The translations under genes were made by a program, and so were the position numbers. DNA of 64,000 nucleotides from Actinomadura xylanilytica (lineage in GTDB: Bacteria; Actinomycetota; Actinomycetes; Streptosporangiales; Streptosporangiaceae), in NCBI RefSeq assembly GCF_030283145.1, contig NZ_JASNWE010000002.1, forward strand, positions 434,001 through 498,000, read 5' to 3'. Position 1 is the stretch's first letter, and the number at the start of each line of letters is the position of its first letter. The notes under the pieces are model-generated. The model worked only from the letters and a program-made list of their open reading frames with translations. It was not told the origin of the DNA and searched no databases. Below, piece after piece: positions 1 to 9,650 of this stretch.

Positions 1-1207
1 GGCGGCGGATCTCCAGGCGCTGGCCGGTCATGGCGGCGAAGACCTCTCCGTAGATCAGGCCGAGTTGGTCGGCGTCCCTGAAGCGCCACACCGTCGCGCG
101 GTCGGCCCAGTCGTGCCCCTTCAGCGGGAGGCGCCGGCGGGTCGACCTCGGCACCACCAGGTGGACGGCCCCGTGACCGGCCCGGCGGAGCAGTGCGGAC
201 AGGGTGGACGGGGCGTCGAACAGGCTCGCGTCAGTGATCACCATCAGGCTGCACGCGCCGGGCTCGGCCGGACGCTGGGCGCGCAGCTCCAGGAGCAGTT
301 CGAGGGCGGGCGCGAGCAGCGTCCCCTGCCCCACGTCGCCGAGCGCCTTGTCGGTGACCTGGGGCAGCCCGCGCACGTCGGCGGGCGGCACCATAACGGC
401 GGCCCGTCCGGCGAAAGCCACCGAGGTGAGCAGGTCGCCGTCCGCCATCTCCCGGCGCGCGAAGTCGGCCAGCGCGCGGAGCGCCGCCTTGCGCGGCCGG
501 GCGTGGGCGCGCATGGACACCGACAGGTCCACCGCCACCTCCAGGCTGACCGGGCCCCGCGCGCGGCGCTCACCCGCGATGCGGGCGGAGGCGAGGTTCG
601 CCGGGGGCAGCGCCCGCCCCGTCCCGGACGAGGCCGGACGCGTCCCGTCGGCGGACGCGGAGGCGGACGCGGCGCCACCGGTCCCGGCGGAGGCGGCCGT
701 GGCGGCGGCGACTGCGGCGGCGGCTTCGCGGATGCGGTGGTACTCGGCCGCGCCGGCGCCCAGCGTCCGGACGATCGCGGCCGCGTCGGGCAGGCCGTGG
801 CCGATCTCGCGGAACCACCAGCCCGTCCCGCGCCGGTAGCACTCACCAAGCAGGTGCACCGGCTCGGGCGTGGTCTCCCCCGCCGCGGCCCCGGACAGGA
901 CGGCCAGGTCGGCCGACGCTCCGTCGCGGAGCGTGCAGCGCAGCCCGCCAAACCGGGACAGCGGCCCGGACGCCGTCTCGGCGGCGAGGACGATCCGGTC
1001 GGTCCCGGCGGGCGGCGCGGCCAGGTCGACCATGACCCCGTGGTCGTCGGCGACCGTGGCCAGGCACCCGCCGGAGGCGTCCTGGAACACCGCGATGAGG
1101 GAGACGGCCGCGCCGTCCGGGCGGCTCAGCTCGAACGCGGCGATCGCGACCTCCGCGAGCGGGACGTTCAGGGCCTTGCGCAGCGGCCCGGTCCGCGCGC
1201 CCGGCAT
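1..1207 (-). CDS. TerD-like domain / von Willebrand factor A fusion protein, partial at left edge
   Basis: The minus-strand frame is open from an ATG at 1207 to the window edge (402 codons seen), so the C-terminus is missing. Residues about 1-150 resemble TerD/TerZ-type tellurium-resistance domains, ending in the family-like stretch GECYRRGTGWWFREIGHG. A low-complexity Ala/Ser linker (about 160-205) follows, then a vWA domain with the metal-binding DLSVS motif (D227, S229, S231) and a second MIDAS-like ITDAS further on. vWA domains usually bind partner proteins through Mg2+, so a docking or effector-coupling role is inferred. The ATG overlaps the TGA of the upstream small gene (TGATG), so translation is coupled. 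It is the last operon gene visible here, and an effector could lie beyond the edge. Confidence 0.75.
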   Translation of the reverse strand, partial: MPGARTGPLRKALNVPLAEVAIAAFELSRPDGAAVSLIAVFQDASGGCLATVADDHGVMVDLAAPPAGTDRIVLAAETASGPLSRFGGLRCTLRDGASADLAVLSGAAAGETTPEPVHLLGECYRRGTGWWFREIGHGLPDAAAIVRTLGAGAAEYHRIREAAAAVAAATAASAGTGGAASASASADGTRPASSGTGRALPPANLASARIAGERRARGPVSLEVAVDLSVSMRAHARPRKAALRALADFARREMADGDLLTSVAFAGRAAVMVPPADVRGLPQVTDKALGDVGQGTLLAPALELLLELRAQRPAEPGACSLMVITDASLFDAPSTLSALLRRAGHGAVHLVVPRSTRRRLPLKGHDWADRATVWRFRDADQLGLIYGEVFAAMTGQRLEIRR

Positions 1208-1332
1208 CACAGGCCCGCGGACAGGATCGCGGGCAGGATCGCATAGGCGAGCACGGCAAAGCACACGACGGCGACGCCCAGCACCACCGCGTAGATCACC
1301 AGCCGCCACCGACGGTAGGGATCGGGTCCCAT
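1207..1332 (-). CDS. 41-residue single-span membrane protein
   Basis: The product is a short basic N-terminus (MGPDPYRRWR) followed by about 28 hydrophobic residues, that is, one transmembrane helix with almost nothing else. It sits between the membrane GTPase gene and the TerD/vWA gene and overlaps the latter by one base in a TGATG junction. Placement and spacing support it as a real operon member; I recognise no family. It could anchor or stabilise the neighbouring membrane GTPase, which is inference from position only. The longer frame upstream is rejected because it runs inside the preceding GTPase gene. Confidence 0.6.
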   Translation of the reverse strand: MGPDPYRRWRLVIYAVVLGVAVVCFAVLAYAILPAILSAGL

Positions 1333-1354
1333 CAGGCTCCCTTCGGCTCGGGCG

Positions 1355-2986
1355 TCACGCCGGGTGGCGGACGCGGAGGCCCTCTCCGGCCAGGATCCAG
1401 CCGGCGAGGTCGAGGACGCCGGCGTCGACCTCGCCGCCGTCCAGCCAGGCGGACGTCCGGAAGAAGCGGACCTCGGCGAACGACCGGCGCATGAGGCGGA
1501 CCATCCCGTCGAACCCGGCCGGGCCCTCCAGCCAGTCACGGATCTCGTCGCTGCCGCCGCCGAGGCCCGCGAGCGCCTCCGAGCCGCGCACCAGGTCGTC
1601 CTTGGTCAGCGCCACCGCGAGCCGGGCCCGCCCCGTCTGCGCGCCGAGCCCCTGGATGTTCTCCACAAGCTGGCCGAACACGAAGTCGGGCGGGGCGTCC
1701 GAGCGCAGCCGCCCGGACCTGGCCCGCTCGCCGGGGTCCAGCGAGTCCCAGACGGCGTCGATCGACAGCGGGTCCAGGGTGAGCAGGAACGTGCGGGCGG
1801 TCTTGATGTACCGCAGCTCGCGCAGCAGCTCCGAGCGTCCGACGAACTCGCCGGGCGCGTCGAAGACGTGCAGCAGCCGGGGCCTCCCCGAGGACGGCCG
1901 GACGTGCAGCGAGTAAGCGCGCAGCGGCGCGTCCTTCACCTTGATCGTCTTCCAGGTGTGCACGCCCGCGCGCAGCTTGTCGGCCAGCCCCCGGTACGCC
2001 TCGGCCGACTGGTCGTCGGCGAACTCGGCGACGGGGTCGCGCGCGCCGTCCGCGCCGCCGGCGTCCCGGCCGGCTCCGTCCACCAGGCCCATGACCAGCG
2101 CGGTCATCAGCCGGGTCTTGCCGGTGGTGGCGGCGCCCAGCACCGGGATCACGATCTCCGGCACCGTGCCCGCGCCCCGCGACATCGGCTCGTCGCAGTG
2201 CGGGCAGTGCGCCGTCATCCGGCCGTCGCCGGTGCCGGTGAGCAGCAGGGTCCGCAGCATCGTCCCGCACGCGCAGCGGCGCCGCAGCACGCCGTACCGT
2301 CCCGGCCGGACGTCGCGGTGCCGCCTGCCGCACGTCTTGCCGGGACACTCGTAGGACGGGTACGGGACCCGCTGGTGGCAGGAGGGGCAGCTCGTCCGGA
2401 TGCCCTTGATCCGCCGGACGCCCGAGTCGACGGCGCGCAGTGCCTGCCCCGCCGAGATCACCGCCAGCGCCAGCACCGCCACCACCGCGAACTGCACGAC
2501 GCACAGCACGCCGATGGCGGCGAGGCCGGTCCCGACGCCCGCCGCCATGCCGAGCCACACCACGATCCCGAACGGCCACAGCAGGAGGCCGCCGTTCCCG
2601 AACACCCGCCGGATCTGCGCGTCGTAGGTCACGAAGAGCTTCGCCGGGGCCGGCACCGCCACCCGCGCCGCGTGCCGCAGGTCGATCAGCGCGGGCCCGA
2701 ACAGATAGTGCGTGTAGGCGGGCTCGGCGCGCCCATCGGCCCGGCCCGGCGGCGGCGGGACGGGCTTCGGGTCGGCCCCGGGCCCGACCCCCATGACCGA
2801 GGCGAGCCGCCGCAGGTAGGCGTACAGGCTGTAGGCGACGAAGAACGCGCCGATCAGCATGATCGCGGGCAGCGCGAGCACCGCCACCACCCACAGGACG
2901 ATCAGGCCGAGGACGCAGCCGCAGCCCATCGGCATCCCGTCGCCGCTGCGGGCGGGAGCGGGCGGCGTCCCGAACCTCGTCGACAT
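1355..2986 (-). CDS. Membrane-anchored zinc-ribbon GTPase (resembles DO-GTPase2 families)
   Basis: The product has 543 residues. The order is a hydrophobic N-terminus (about 22-57), a second hydrophobic block (about 133-185), a cysteine-rich zinc-ribbon region (C200/C203, C214/C219, C238/C240, C261/C264) and a P-loop GTPase domain starting with GAATTGKT (284-291). Further on are a DAPGE segment in the switch II position and ALTKDD, a TKxD guanine-specificity motif. I recall double-GTPase families from comparative genomics of bacterial conflict systems with this layout. The chosen ATG follows a good Shine-Dalgarno (AGAGG); the longer frame upstream would overlap the previous gene. It is probably membrane-bound and works with the GAP1 protein encoded just upstream in the operon. 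Confidence 0.85.
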   Translation of the reverse strand: MSTRFGTPPAPARSGDGMPMGCGCVLGLIVLWVVAVLALPAIMLIGAFFVAYSLYAYLRRLASVMGVGPGADPKPVPPPPGRADGRAEPAYTHYLFGPALIDLRHAARVAVPAPAKLFVTYDAQIRRVFGNGGLLLWPFGIVVWLGMAAGVGTGLAAIGVLCVVQFAVVAVLALAVISAGQALRAVDSGVRRIKGIRTSCPSCHQRVPYPSYECPGKTCGRRHRDVRPGRYGVLRRRCACGTMLRTLLLTGTGDGRMTAHCPHCDEPMSRGAGTVPEIVIPVLGAATTGKTRLMTALVMGLVDGAGRDAGGADGARDPVAEFADDQSAEAYRGLADKLRAGVHTWKTIKVKDAPLRAYSLHVRPSSGRPRLLHVFDAPGEFVGRSELLRELRYIKTARTFLLTLDPLSIDAVWDSLDPGERARSGRLRSDAPPDFVFGQLVENIQGLGAQTGRARLAVALTKDDLVRGSEALAGLGGGSDEIRDWLEGPAGFDGMVRLMRRSFAEVRFFRTSAWLDGGEVDAGVLDLAGWILAGEGLRVRHPA

Positions 2987-3060
2987 CCTCTGCCTTTCCG
3001 GTGCGCCCGCTGCGGGGCGGGGGGTCGTGATCGGACGATGCGCCCGGGGAACGGCGCGCG

Positions 3061-5556
3061 TCAGTCGTGCGGCGCCCGGCCGGGCAGCCAGCGCGGGCGG
3101 CGCCGGCAGTGCCGGTGCCGCCAGTGCTTGAACTCCTCGGCCACCGCGCCCGCCCTGCGGCGCACCTCCCGCTCCACCCCGTTGAGGTCGCGTTTGCGCC
3201 AGTCCGGCAGGTGGTGCAGCAGCACGCCCTCGATGCCCTCGGCGACGGCCCGCTGCCCACCGGCCGCCGCGCTGCACAGGGTGGCGAACCCGGCGGCGGC
3301 GGCGACCACGGCGACCGCCCTGTCGCCTTCGAGGCGTGCGCCGAGCCGGTCCAGGTGCAGCGTGCGGATCTCTGCGGGGGCGCGGCCGAGCAGCGCGGCC
3401 AGCGCGTCGTGCGGCAGCGCCGGAAGCAGCACCGCCAGGCGCAGGCGCAGGTAGTCCTTGGCCGCGGCCGTGGCCGGCGTGCCGTACGCGTTCAGCAGCG
3501 CCTCACCGGCCGTGCGGCGGGCGGGGTCGTGCCGCGGCTCGCCCGCCGTGACGATGTTCCGCTCGATCCGCCGGATCCGGTCCATCGCCTTGAGCCGGTT
3601 CTGAAGGTCGGACGGCATCAGCCCGGCGAGCGGCAGCGCGTTGAGGACGTCGCAGAACGCGCCGTAGGCGTCCAGCTTGGGACGGTCGTCCGGCGCCAGC
3701 GGCGCGCGCAGCAGCGGCACCACCCAGGGGACGAGCGCCGGATCGCGGGACGCCCCGTCGGGCAGGCGCGGCAGCAGCGCCGACGCGTCGCCCGTCGACC
3801 AGCCGTCCGGCCACAGCGCGGTCAGCAGGTCGCCGTCGAGCCGTCCGGCCGGGCCGCGTCCGGCCAGCACCGTCACGGCCGCGTCCACGCGCCGCGCCGG
3901 ATCCCTGCGGGCGGCGGCCACGAGGCCGGCGGCGCGCAGCGCGGGCACCGCCTTCAGCTCGGCGGCGGGGACGGCGTCGCCGAACCCGGCGTCGAACACG
4001 GCGACGAGCCGGCGGAGGTCGGCCGCCGCCGCCTGGTCGAGGTGGGCGAGCGTGCCCGACCGCAGCGCGGGCCACCGCCGCACGACCGCGTGCAGCTCCG
4101 CGTCGGACGGGGCGCGCAGCAACTGCGGCCCGATGACCCGCGCGCCGCAGTTCTGGAGCACCCGCTCGTCGGGCTGGACGTCGTGCGCCTGCGCCAGCCG
4201 CAGCAGCCGCGCCACCGTGCCGGAGTCGGCGTCCGCCAGCAACTGCGTGTAGCGGCGCGCGGCGAACTCCCGCGCCTTCGGCGACCGCAGCGCCGCGGCC
4301 TCCCCCACCCCGCCGCCCGCCGGTCCGTCCGCGCGACCGCCCGCCGGACCGTCCGCGCGCCCGTCCGCGCGCCCGTCCGCCGGTCGGCCCGCCTGGCCGC
4401 TCTCGGCCGCGAGTTGGGCGGTGACCAGGCGTTCCTCCGCCAGCTCCAGCAGCTCGCCGAGCCCGCCGGCCGCCGCCGCGTCGGCCAGCCCGGTCAGGTG
4501 CGCGGCGGACGCGGCCTCGTGGCCCAGCGCGGCGGCGCCGATCCGGCCCACGAGATCGCGGCCGAGGCGGGGCGTCTGCCCGGCCAGCCAGGCGCAGACC
4601 ACGTCGAGATCGTCGGGGCCGACGCCGACGCCGCCGTCCAGCAGCGCCGCCGCGACGACCGGCGCGTGCCAGTCGGCGAGCCGGACCTCGCCGCCCGCCG
4701 CGAGCGGCGCCGCGCGCCGCCACAGCGCCCCGGCCGCGACCGTCCCGGCCCCGGCGAGCAGGTGCGCCATCGGCCCGGCGTCGACCTCGGACGCGGCACC
4801 GGCGGCGCCCGCGGTGAAGTCGAACAGGAAGAAGCCCTCGAAGGCCCGCTCGTCCGCGACGATCTCGGCGCCCGGGACGGTGCCGATCACGTGGTGCCGG
4901 CTGTAGGACGGCCGGAACTGGTAGGTGGCGAACGACATCCGCGCGACCAGCGGCGGCGGGAGCAGGTACGACAGCGCGGCGATCCAGCGCGCGGTCTCGT
5001 CGGCGCCCGCGGCGAGGATCACCACCGACCGCTCCTCGTCGAGGACGGCGCGTTCGGCGGCGGCGAGCAGGGCGGGGAGCCGCGCGCGTCCCGCCGCGCC
5101 GTCCAGGAAGGCGTCGACCGTCTCGCGTCGCAGCGGACCCGGCGCCAGCGCGCCGCGCACCGGGGGCAGGTCGGGGCCCGCCACCGTCTCGCGCGTCCAC
5201 AGCCCGGCCCGCCACAGCTCGATGGGCGGCGGCCCCTGCCAGCCCGCGCCGCCGGCGCCGACGAGCGCGTGCGCGAAGTAGTTGCCGAACCGGCCCGAGT
5301 AGTCGGTCCCGGTGAACGCGACGTTCGCCACGATCGGCACCGGCCCCGGCGCGAAGCACAGGTTCACCGGGCAGTCGGCGATCTGCGCGGGGGTCGGCGA
5401 GTGGCCGAGGGTGCCGGGCGGCTCGTACGAGCTGAGCGCCTCGACGTCGTTCATCACCTCCGGCGTGACCCCCGGCGTCACCGCGTTGAACTGGTAGCCG
5501 GCGAATCCGGACAGGCCCGTCCGGCAGGAGGTGTAGTAGAGCTGCTGGAAATCCAT
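3061..5556 (-). CDS. GTPase-associated protein 1 (GAP1)-like protein
   Basis: This is an 831-residue protein with no membrane segment. Its N-terminus (QQLYYTSCRTGLSGFAGYQF), the later block around DYSGRFGNYFAHALV and a long helical C-terminus match my memory of the GTPase-associated protein 1 families (GAP1-N2, -M, -C), which sit beside DO-GTPases in actinobacteria. The biochemical function is unknown. A run of short Gly/Asp/Arg-rich repeats (G-R-A-D-G type, near residues 390-415) is strain-variable-looking low complexity. The start lies only two bases beyond the stop of the upstream zinc-ribbon GTPase gene, so the two are coupled. It probably bridges the GTPases to another component. Confidence 0.85.
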   Translation of the reverse strand: MDFQQLYYTSCRTGLSGFAGYQFNAVTPGVTPEVMNDVEALSSYEPPGTLGHSPTPAQIADCPVNLCFAPGPVPIVANVAFTGTDYSGRFGNYFAHALVGAGGAGWQGPPPIELWRAGLWTRETVAGPDLPPVRGALAPGPLRRETVDAFLDGAAGRARLPALLAAAERAVLDEERSVVILAAGADETARWIAALSYLLPPPLVARMSFATYQFRPSYSRHHVIGTVPGAEIVADERAFEGFFLFDFTAGAAGAASEVDAGPMAHLLAGAGTVAAGALWRRAAPLAAGGEVRLADWHAPVVAAALLDGGVGVGPDDLDVVCAWLAGQTPRLGRDLVGRIGAAALGHEAASAAHLTGLADAAAAGGLGELLELAEERLVTAQLAAESGQAGRPADGRADGRADGPAGGRADGPAGGGVGEAAALRSPKAREFAARRYTQLLADADSGTVARLLRLAQAHDVQPDERVLQNCGARVIGPQLLRAPSDAELHAVVRRWPALRSGTLAHLDQAAAADLRRLVAVFDAGFGDAVPAAELKAVPALRAAGLVAAARRDPARRVDAAVTVLAGRGPAGRLDGDLLTALWPDGWSTGDASALLPRLPDGASRDPALVPWVVPLLRAPLAPDDRPKLDAYGAFCDVLNALPLAGLMPSDLQNRLKAMDRIRRIERNIVTAGEPRHDPARRTAGEALLNAYGTPATAAAKDYLRLRLAVLLPALPHDALAALLGRAPAEIRTLHLDRLGARLEGDRAVAVVAAAAGFATLCSAAAGGQRAVAEGIEGVLLHHLPDWRKRDLNGVEREVRRRAGAVAEEFKHWRHRHCRRRPRWLPGRAPHD

Positions 5557-5557
5557 G

Positions 5558-6763
5558 TCACCCCTTCGTCGCGGGCAGGGCGTTGAACCGGCTCAGCAAC
5601 CACAGGAACGGATCGGCCACCCGGTACGGATGCACTCCCCGGGGATCCACCCGGTTGTCGGCCGTCGGGTCGCCGCCGAGCGCCGACAGCCCGAAGTAGC
5701 GGAAGGTCGAGAAGTTCTTGCGCATGATCTGGTCGATCTGCGCGCCGTCCCACTCGTGCAGCAGCGCCCGCACGTGGTCGTGCACCGCCAGGCTGTCGGC
5801 CTGGTCGAAGACCGGCTCGGCGTCCGGCGGCTCGCGCAGCAGCGGGCTGCCCGGCGGGAACGCGTGCCGGAGCGCGTCGATCTTGGAGAAGGCGACCGCG
5901 ACCGGCACGTCGATCCGCCGGTTCGGGCCGCGCCCGGTCGCCTCGTACAGCACCTCGGTCACCCGGGTCAGCACGTTGACGGGGCTGTCGGTCTTGTCGT
6001 CCCGGTCTGGCAGCCGGGTGCCGGGCGCCGCGCCCGCCCGCGCGCCGCGCATCTGGAGCGGGTCGAGCAGCAGGATGATCCCATCGGCGCCGCGCAGGTA
6101 CCGGACGTTGAGGTCGACGCTCTCCTTGGAGATCAGGTCCTCGCCCGCGGTGTCGAAGAACGAGGTGATGGTGTGCCGGTCGCGGGTGCCGAACAGCCCG
6201 CTCCGGTCGAGGGTGACCTTGAAGACCAGCGGGCGCCGGACCTCCGCCTGGCCCGGCCTGGTCGTCCCCGGCAGCACGCTCTGCCGGTAGAGCATCTCCT
6301 CGTACCGCTTGGAGAACTCGCTGCGGGTGTGGTCGTCGGAGCCGATGACCGCGGCGTCGAACCGCCGTCCGACCGAGTGCATCAGCTCGTGCAGCAGGAC
6401 GGTCATGTACACCGTCTTGCCGCTGCCCTTGGCCCCGATCAGCGCGATCAGGCGGCTGTCGACCCGGCCGAAGTGCACCGGGAGCTGGCTGTGGCAGTTC
6501 GGGCAGAGCCGCTGCGTCGTCTCGCCCTGGCAGCTCGGGCAGCGGGCCCCCGTCCGGCGGCCGTTGACGGCGGTCAGCCGGCCACCGGGGAACACCGGGG
6601 GCAGCGCCTCGTTCATCCCGAACCGCCGCGACAGCGCCTGGTCGCGTTCGGGCTTGCACCGCTCGCCGCCCGGCCCGAGCAGCCCGGCGCAGCGGAAGAG
6701 CGTCTTGCGTGGGGGGAACGGCTGGTAGCAGTACGGGCACAGCAGGGACGGCATGAGGGGCAT
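5558..6763 (-). CDS. Zinc-ribbon TRAFAC-type GTPase
   Basis: The product has 401 residues and is soluble. Two zinc-binding clusters precede the nucleotide domain: C9/C12 with C25, and C75/C78 with C87/C90. The Walker A is GAKGSGKT (110-117), switch II reads DTAGED (204-209), and SKID (293-296) stands in the base-specificity position. These features show a P-loop GTPase of the DO-GTPase type. It differs from the second GTPase in the operon by lacking transmembrane helices. It lies between the FN3-like scaffold gene (6 bases away) and the GAP1 gene, so stoichiometric production is likely. The role is inferred as a switch controlling assembly with the chaperone and vWA proteins. Confidence 0.88.
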   Translation of the reverse strand: MPLMPSLLCPYCYQPFPPRKTLFRCAGLLGPGGERCKPERDQALSRRFGMNEALPPVFPGGRLTAVNGRRTGARCPSCQGETTQRLCPNCHSQLPVHFGRVDSRLIALIGAKGSGKTVYMTVLLHELMHSVGRRFDAAVIGSDDHTRSEFSKRYEEMLYRQSVLPGTTRPGQAEVRRPLVFKVTLDRSGLFGTRDRHTITSFFDTAGEDLISKESVDLNVRYLRGADGIILLLDPLQMRGARAGAAPGTRLPDRDDKTDSPVNVLTRVTEVLYEATGRGPNRRIDVPVAVAFSKIDALRHAFPPGSPLLREPPDAEPVFDQADSLAVHDHVRALLHEWDGAQIDQIMRKNFSTFRYFGLSALGGDPTADNRVDPRGVHPYRVADPFLWLLSRFNALPATKG

Positions 6764-6769
6764 CGGCGT

Positions 6770-9622
6770 TCACCAGGTTCCGGGGAGCGGGATCAGGGTC
6801 ACCGCGCCCGCGTCCGCGTCAGCGGCGCCGGTCACGGGAAAGCAGGCCAGCCGCGACCCGCCGGACGCGGCCGGGACCGCGATCCGGAGCGTGCGGGGGT
6901 GCTCCGGGTCGAGCTCGCCGGCCGGTATCTCATGGATCACCACGCCCTGCTCGGGCCGCAGCGGCAGAACGCCGCCCGCGCGGTGCACGACGACCAGCGG
7001 CGGCAGCCGGCAGCGGCGCTCGGTGGTCAGCACCAGGACGGCCGACGACGGACGGCGCCGCAGCGGCAGCCGCGGCCGGCGGAACTCGTACCGGACCTCC
7101 GTCGCCGTGGCCGGTACGGCCGCCATCACCGGACGCGACCGCAGCTCTCCGGCGCCGGATCCGGCCCCGCCTCCAGCCCTGCCTCCGGCCCTCCCTTCGG
7201 CCCCGGACTTTGTGCCGGTCGCGCCCTCGCCGTCGCGCATCACGGTCCGCACGCCCAGCCGGACGGCGCCGGGCCCGACCTCCACGTGGCAGCCGTCGTC
7301 CTCGTACGCGCGGCGGCTGCACTCGACGACGGCCGCCCCCGCCCACGCGGCAGGGTCACCGCCGCCATCGCCGCCGGGGCCCGCCGGAGCGGCGAAGCCG
7401 GCGCGGCCGGCCGAAGCCGCCGAAGCCGCCGGGGCCCAGATCACCTCGGCGAGCTCCGCGCCGGACGGCCAGATCCAGCTCAGCTCCACCGTGCCGCCCA
7501 TCCGGCGGACGGTCAGGTCGCGCACCGGGTCCACCACCATGAGCACGGCCGCGGGTCCCACCACCGCCCTCCCCGTGCCCACGGTCACCGCGACGTAGTA
7601 GCGGCGCGAGGCGCCGCCGAACGGCGTGCTCAGCGTCCGCCGCCCACCGGGACCGGGCACGGCCGCACCCGGGACCGCCCGCCCGTACCGGTCGGCCTCG
7701 TCCGGCGAGATCCCCGTGCCGGACGGCCACGGCGGCGGCTCGGCGGACGTCCGGATCACCACCCGCCCGCTGGACGGCGGCGTCCAGGTGATCCGCGCGA
7801 CCGGCGGCCCGCCGTCCCCCGCCAGCTCGGCCGACAGGGCCGGCACCGCCTGCGGCGCCTCCTCCGGCAGGCCGGTGACGACCACGCCGCGGGAGAGGCC
7901 GCGGGTGCCGTCCGGACGCTCGTAGACCGCCTGGACCCGGTACCGGCAGGTCCGCCCGGGCGTCACGCCGGTGTCGGCGAAGCCGCCCCGGTCGACGGCC
8001 GGGGGCGGTCCGCCCTGCGGATCGAGCCTGGTGACCACGGCCTCGGCCGCGTCCGGCGGGAGCCGCCAGGTCACCACGATCTCCCGCGTCCCCGGCAGCA
8101 CCGCCAGGTCGTGGACCTCGGGCAGCACCGTCACCGGCGGGCCCGCCGCGGGCGCGGACCAGATCCCCTCGACGCGTCCGGCGAGCACCGTGTAATGCAG
8201 GTCCGCGCCGGCCGGTGGGGCCGGGTCGCTCAGCTCGTTGGCGCCGGTCTCGCCGACCACCGTCCCGGCGCCGGCCCCGGCCGCCGCCGCCCCGGCCGTC
8301 CGCACCACGCGGTACACCACCGGCCCCACCCGCGCCGGGCTGGGCTCCCACGCGACCGTCACCCGTCCCGCGCCCGCGTCCTCCTGCACCCCGACCCGGA
8401 CGGCGCCGGGCGGGGGCGGCGGGAGGGCGCGCAGCCGATCGCCGATCGCGTCGTCGTCGACGGCCGTCCGCGCCGCCCGGTGGAGCAGCTCGGCCGCCGA
8501 CTCGGTGCGTCCGGCCGCCAGCTCGCGCGCGGCCTCCTCGGCCCAGCCCGCCACCTGCCGCAGCCGCTCCTCGACCTGGGCGCGCAGCTCCGGCGGCGCG
8601 TCCGCCGGCAGCCCCGGAAGGAGCCGCTCGGCCGCCCGCAGCCGGTCGTCATGGAGGGCCTCCTCCAGCCGCGCCACCGCACCGGCCGGACGGGCACCGG
8701 CGGTCAGCATCGCCAGCGCGAGCTCCTCCGCCTCGTCCACGACCAGCCCGAGGGCCACCGCGCGCCCGGCGATCAGCCCCATCGGCATCCCCGCGTCCAC
8801 CTGGGGCCGCAGCACCTGCATCAGCTCCCACAGCAGCAGCTCGTCGAGCCGCCCCGGCTCGCGCGCCGCCTCGGCCAGCGTCGCCAGCACGGTGTCGCCC
8901 GCGGTCTTGCCCTCGTCGTGGGCCCGTCCCGCCGAGCGCCGGACCGCGGCGGCGACCATGTCCTGCGTCAGCGGCCCCGCCGGACCCGCGTCCGACCCGG
9001 TGACCAGGCGGAACCCGTCGCGCAGCCGGAACCCCGCGCGGACGGTCGCGGTGCCGACGACCGCCTCGGCCGACAGGCCCAGGCCGAGCAGCCCGAGACC
9101 GGCGCGCAGCGTCCGGTACGCGGGCGGCGCCGCGGCGGGCAGCTCCCAGGGCCGGTCGACGACGCCCACCCCGTGGCCCGCCAGCGCCCGGCGCACCTCG
9201 TCCTCGGAGCAGGCGCCGCCGGTGTCGGCCACCAGGTGGTCGAACGCGGCCCGGCTGACGCGCGTGGTCGTGCGGGACAGCGCGGTGACCGCCTCGGTCA
9301 GCCGGCCGGTCGCCTCGTCCGCCCGCCGCCGCGTCTCGGCGTCGAGGACGTCCCAGGTCAGCCCGCCCCTGCCCGCGCCCGCCCGGGCCAGCTCGCCGTG
9401 CCCGATCAGCAGCGCGTCGACGAGCTTGCCGTACGACCTCTTCTGCTGCTTGAGCGTCCGCCAGTACGCGACGACCGACGTGACGTGCCGATCGAACGCC
9501 TCGCCCTGCAAGGGCGGCGACCCGTCGAGCCCGTACCGGACGAACAGATCGGCGGGCGGGGTGTTCCCACGGGCACGGGCCGGATCGAGCACGCCGCGGC
9601 GGTAGGCGTCCCTGTCGAGCAA
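6770..9622 (-). CDS. Large scaffold protein with fibronectin type III-like repeats
   Basis: The product has 950 residues. The first 390 or so are mainly helical, beginning with a region rich in YWRTLKQQKRSYGK-type basic residues. The middle and C-terminal part carries several FN3-like beta-sandwich units, for example GRVTVAWEPSPARVGPVVYRVVR near residue 410, with further Trp- and Tyr-anchored repeats after it. There is no catalytic motif, signal peptide or membrane span. The start is TTG at 9622, six bases after a GAGGAG ribosome site. It sits between the Hsp70 gene and the zinc-ribbon GTPase gene. I infer an adaptor that displays or holds the GTPases; the N-terminus might contact the Hsp70. 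No family name is certain. Confidence 0.8.
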   Translation of the reverse strand: MLDRDAYRRGVLDPARARGNTPPADLFVRYGLDGSPPLQGEAFDRHVTSVVAYWRTLKQQKRSYGKLVDALLIGHGELARAGAGRGGLTWDVLDAETRRRADEATGRLTEAVTALSRTTTRVSRAAFDHLVADTGGACSEDEVRRALAGHGVGVVDRPWELPAAAPPAYRTLRAGLGLLGLGLSAEAVVGTATVRAGFRLRDGFRLVTGSDAGPAGPLTQDMVAAAVRRSAGRAHDEGKTAGDTVLATLAEAAREPGRLDELLLWELMQVLRPQVDAGMPMGLIAGRAVALGLVVDEAEELALAMLTAGARPAGAVARLEEALHDDRLRAAERLLPGLPADAPPELRAQVEERLRQVAGWAEEAARELAAGRTESAAELLHRAARTAVDDDAIGDRLRALPPPPPGAVRVGVQEDAGAGRVTVAWEPSPARVGPVVYRVVRTAGAAAAGAGAGTVVGETGANELSDPAPPAGADLHYTVLAGRVEGIWSAPAAGPPVTVLPEVHDLAVLPGTREIVVTWRLPPDAAEAVVTRLDPQGGPPPAVDRGGFADTGVTPGRTCRYRVQAVYERPDGTRGLSRGVVVTGLPEEAPQAVPALSAELAGDGGPPVARITWTPPSSGRVVIRTSAEPPPWPSGTGISPDEADRYGRAVPGAAVPGPGGRRTLSTPFGGASRRYYVAVTVGTGRAVVGPAAVLMVVDPVRDLTVRRMGGTVELSWIWPSGAELAEVIWAPAASAASAGRAGFAAPAGPGGDGGGDPAAWAGAAVVECSRRAYEDDGCHVEVGPGAVRLGVRTVMRDGEGATGTKSGAEGRAGGRAGGGAGSGAGELRSRPVMAAVPATATEVRYEFRRPRLPLRRRPSSAVLVLTTERRCRLPPLVVVHRAGGVLPLRPEQGVVIHEIPAGELDPEHPRTLRIAVPAASGGSRLACFPVTGAADADAGAVTLIPLPGTW

Positions 9623-9650
9623 TGGCGCTCCTCGGCCGGAGGGGGGTCGG

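Noticed and set aside
65..1246. Long plus-strand open frame opposite the TerD/vWA gene
   Set aside because: It is the GC-rich shadow of the minus-strand gene: Arg/Gly/Pro-dominated, without domains, while the other strand has clear MIDAS and TerD-like motifs.
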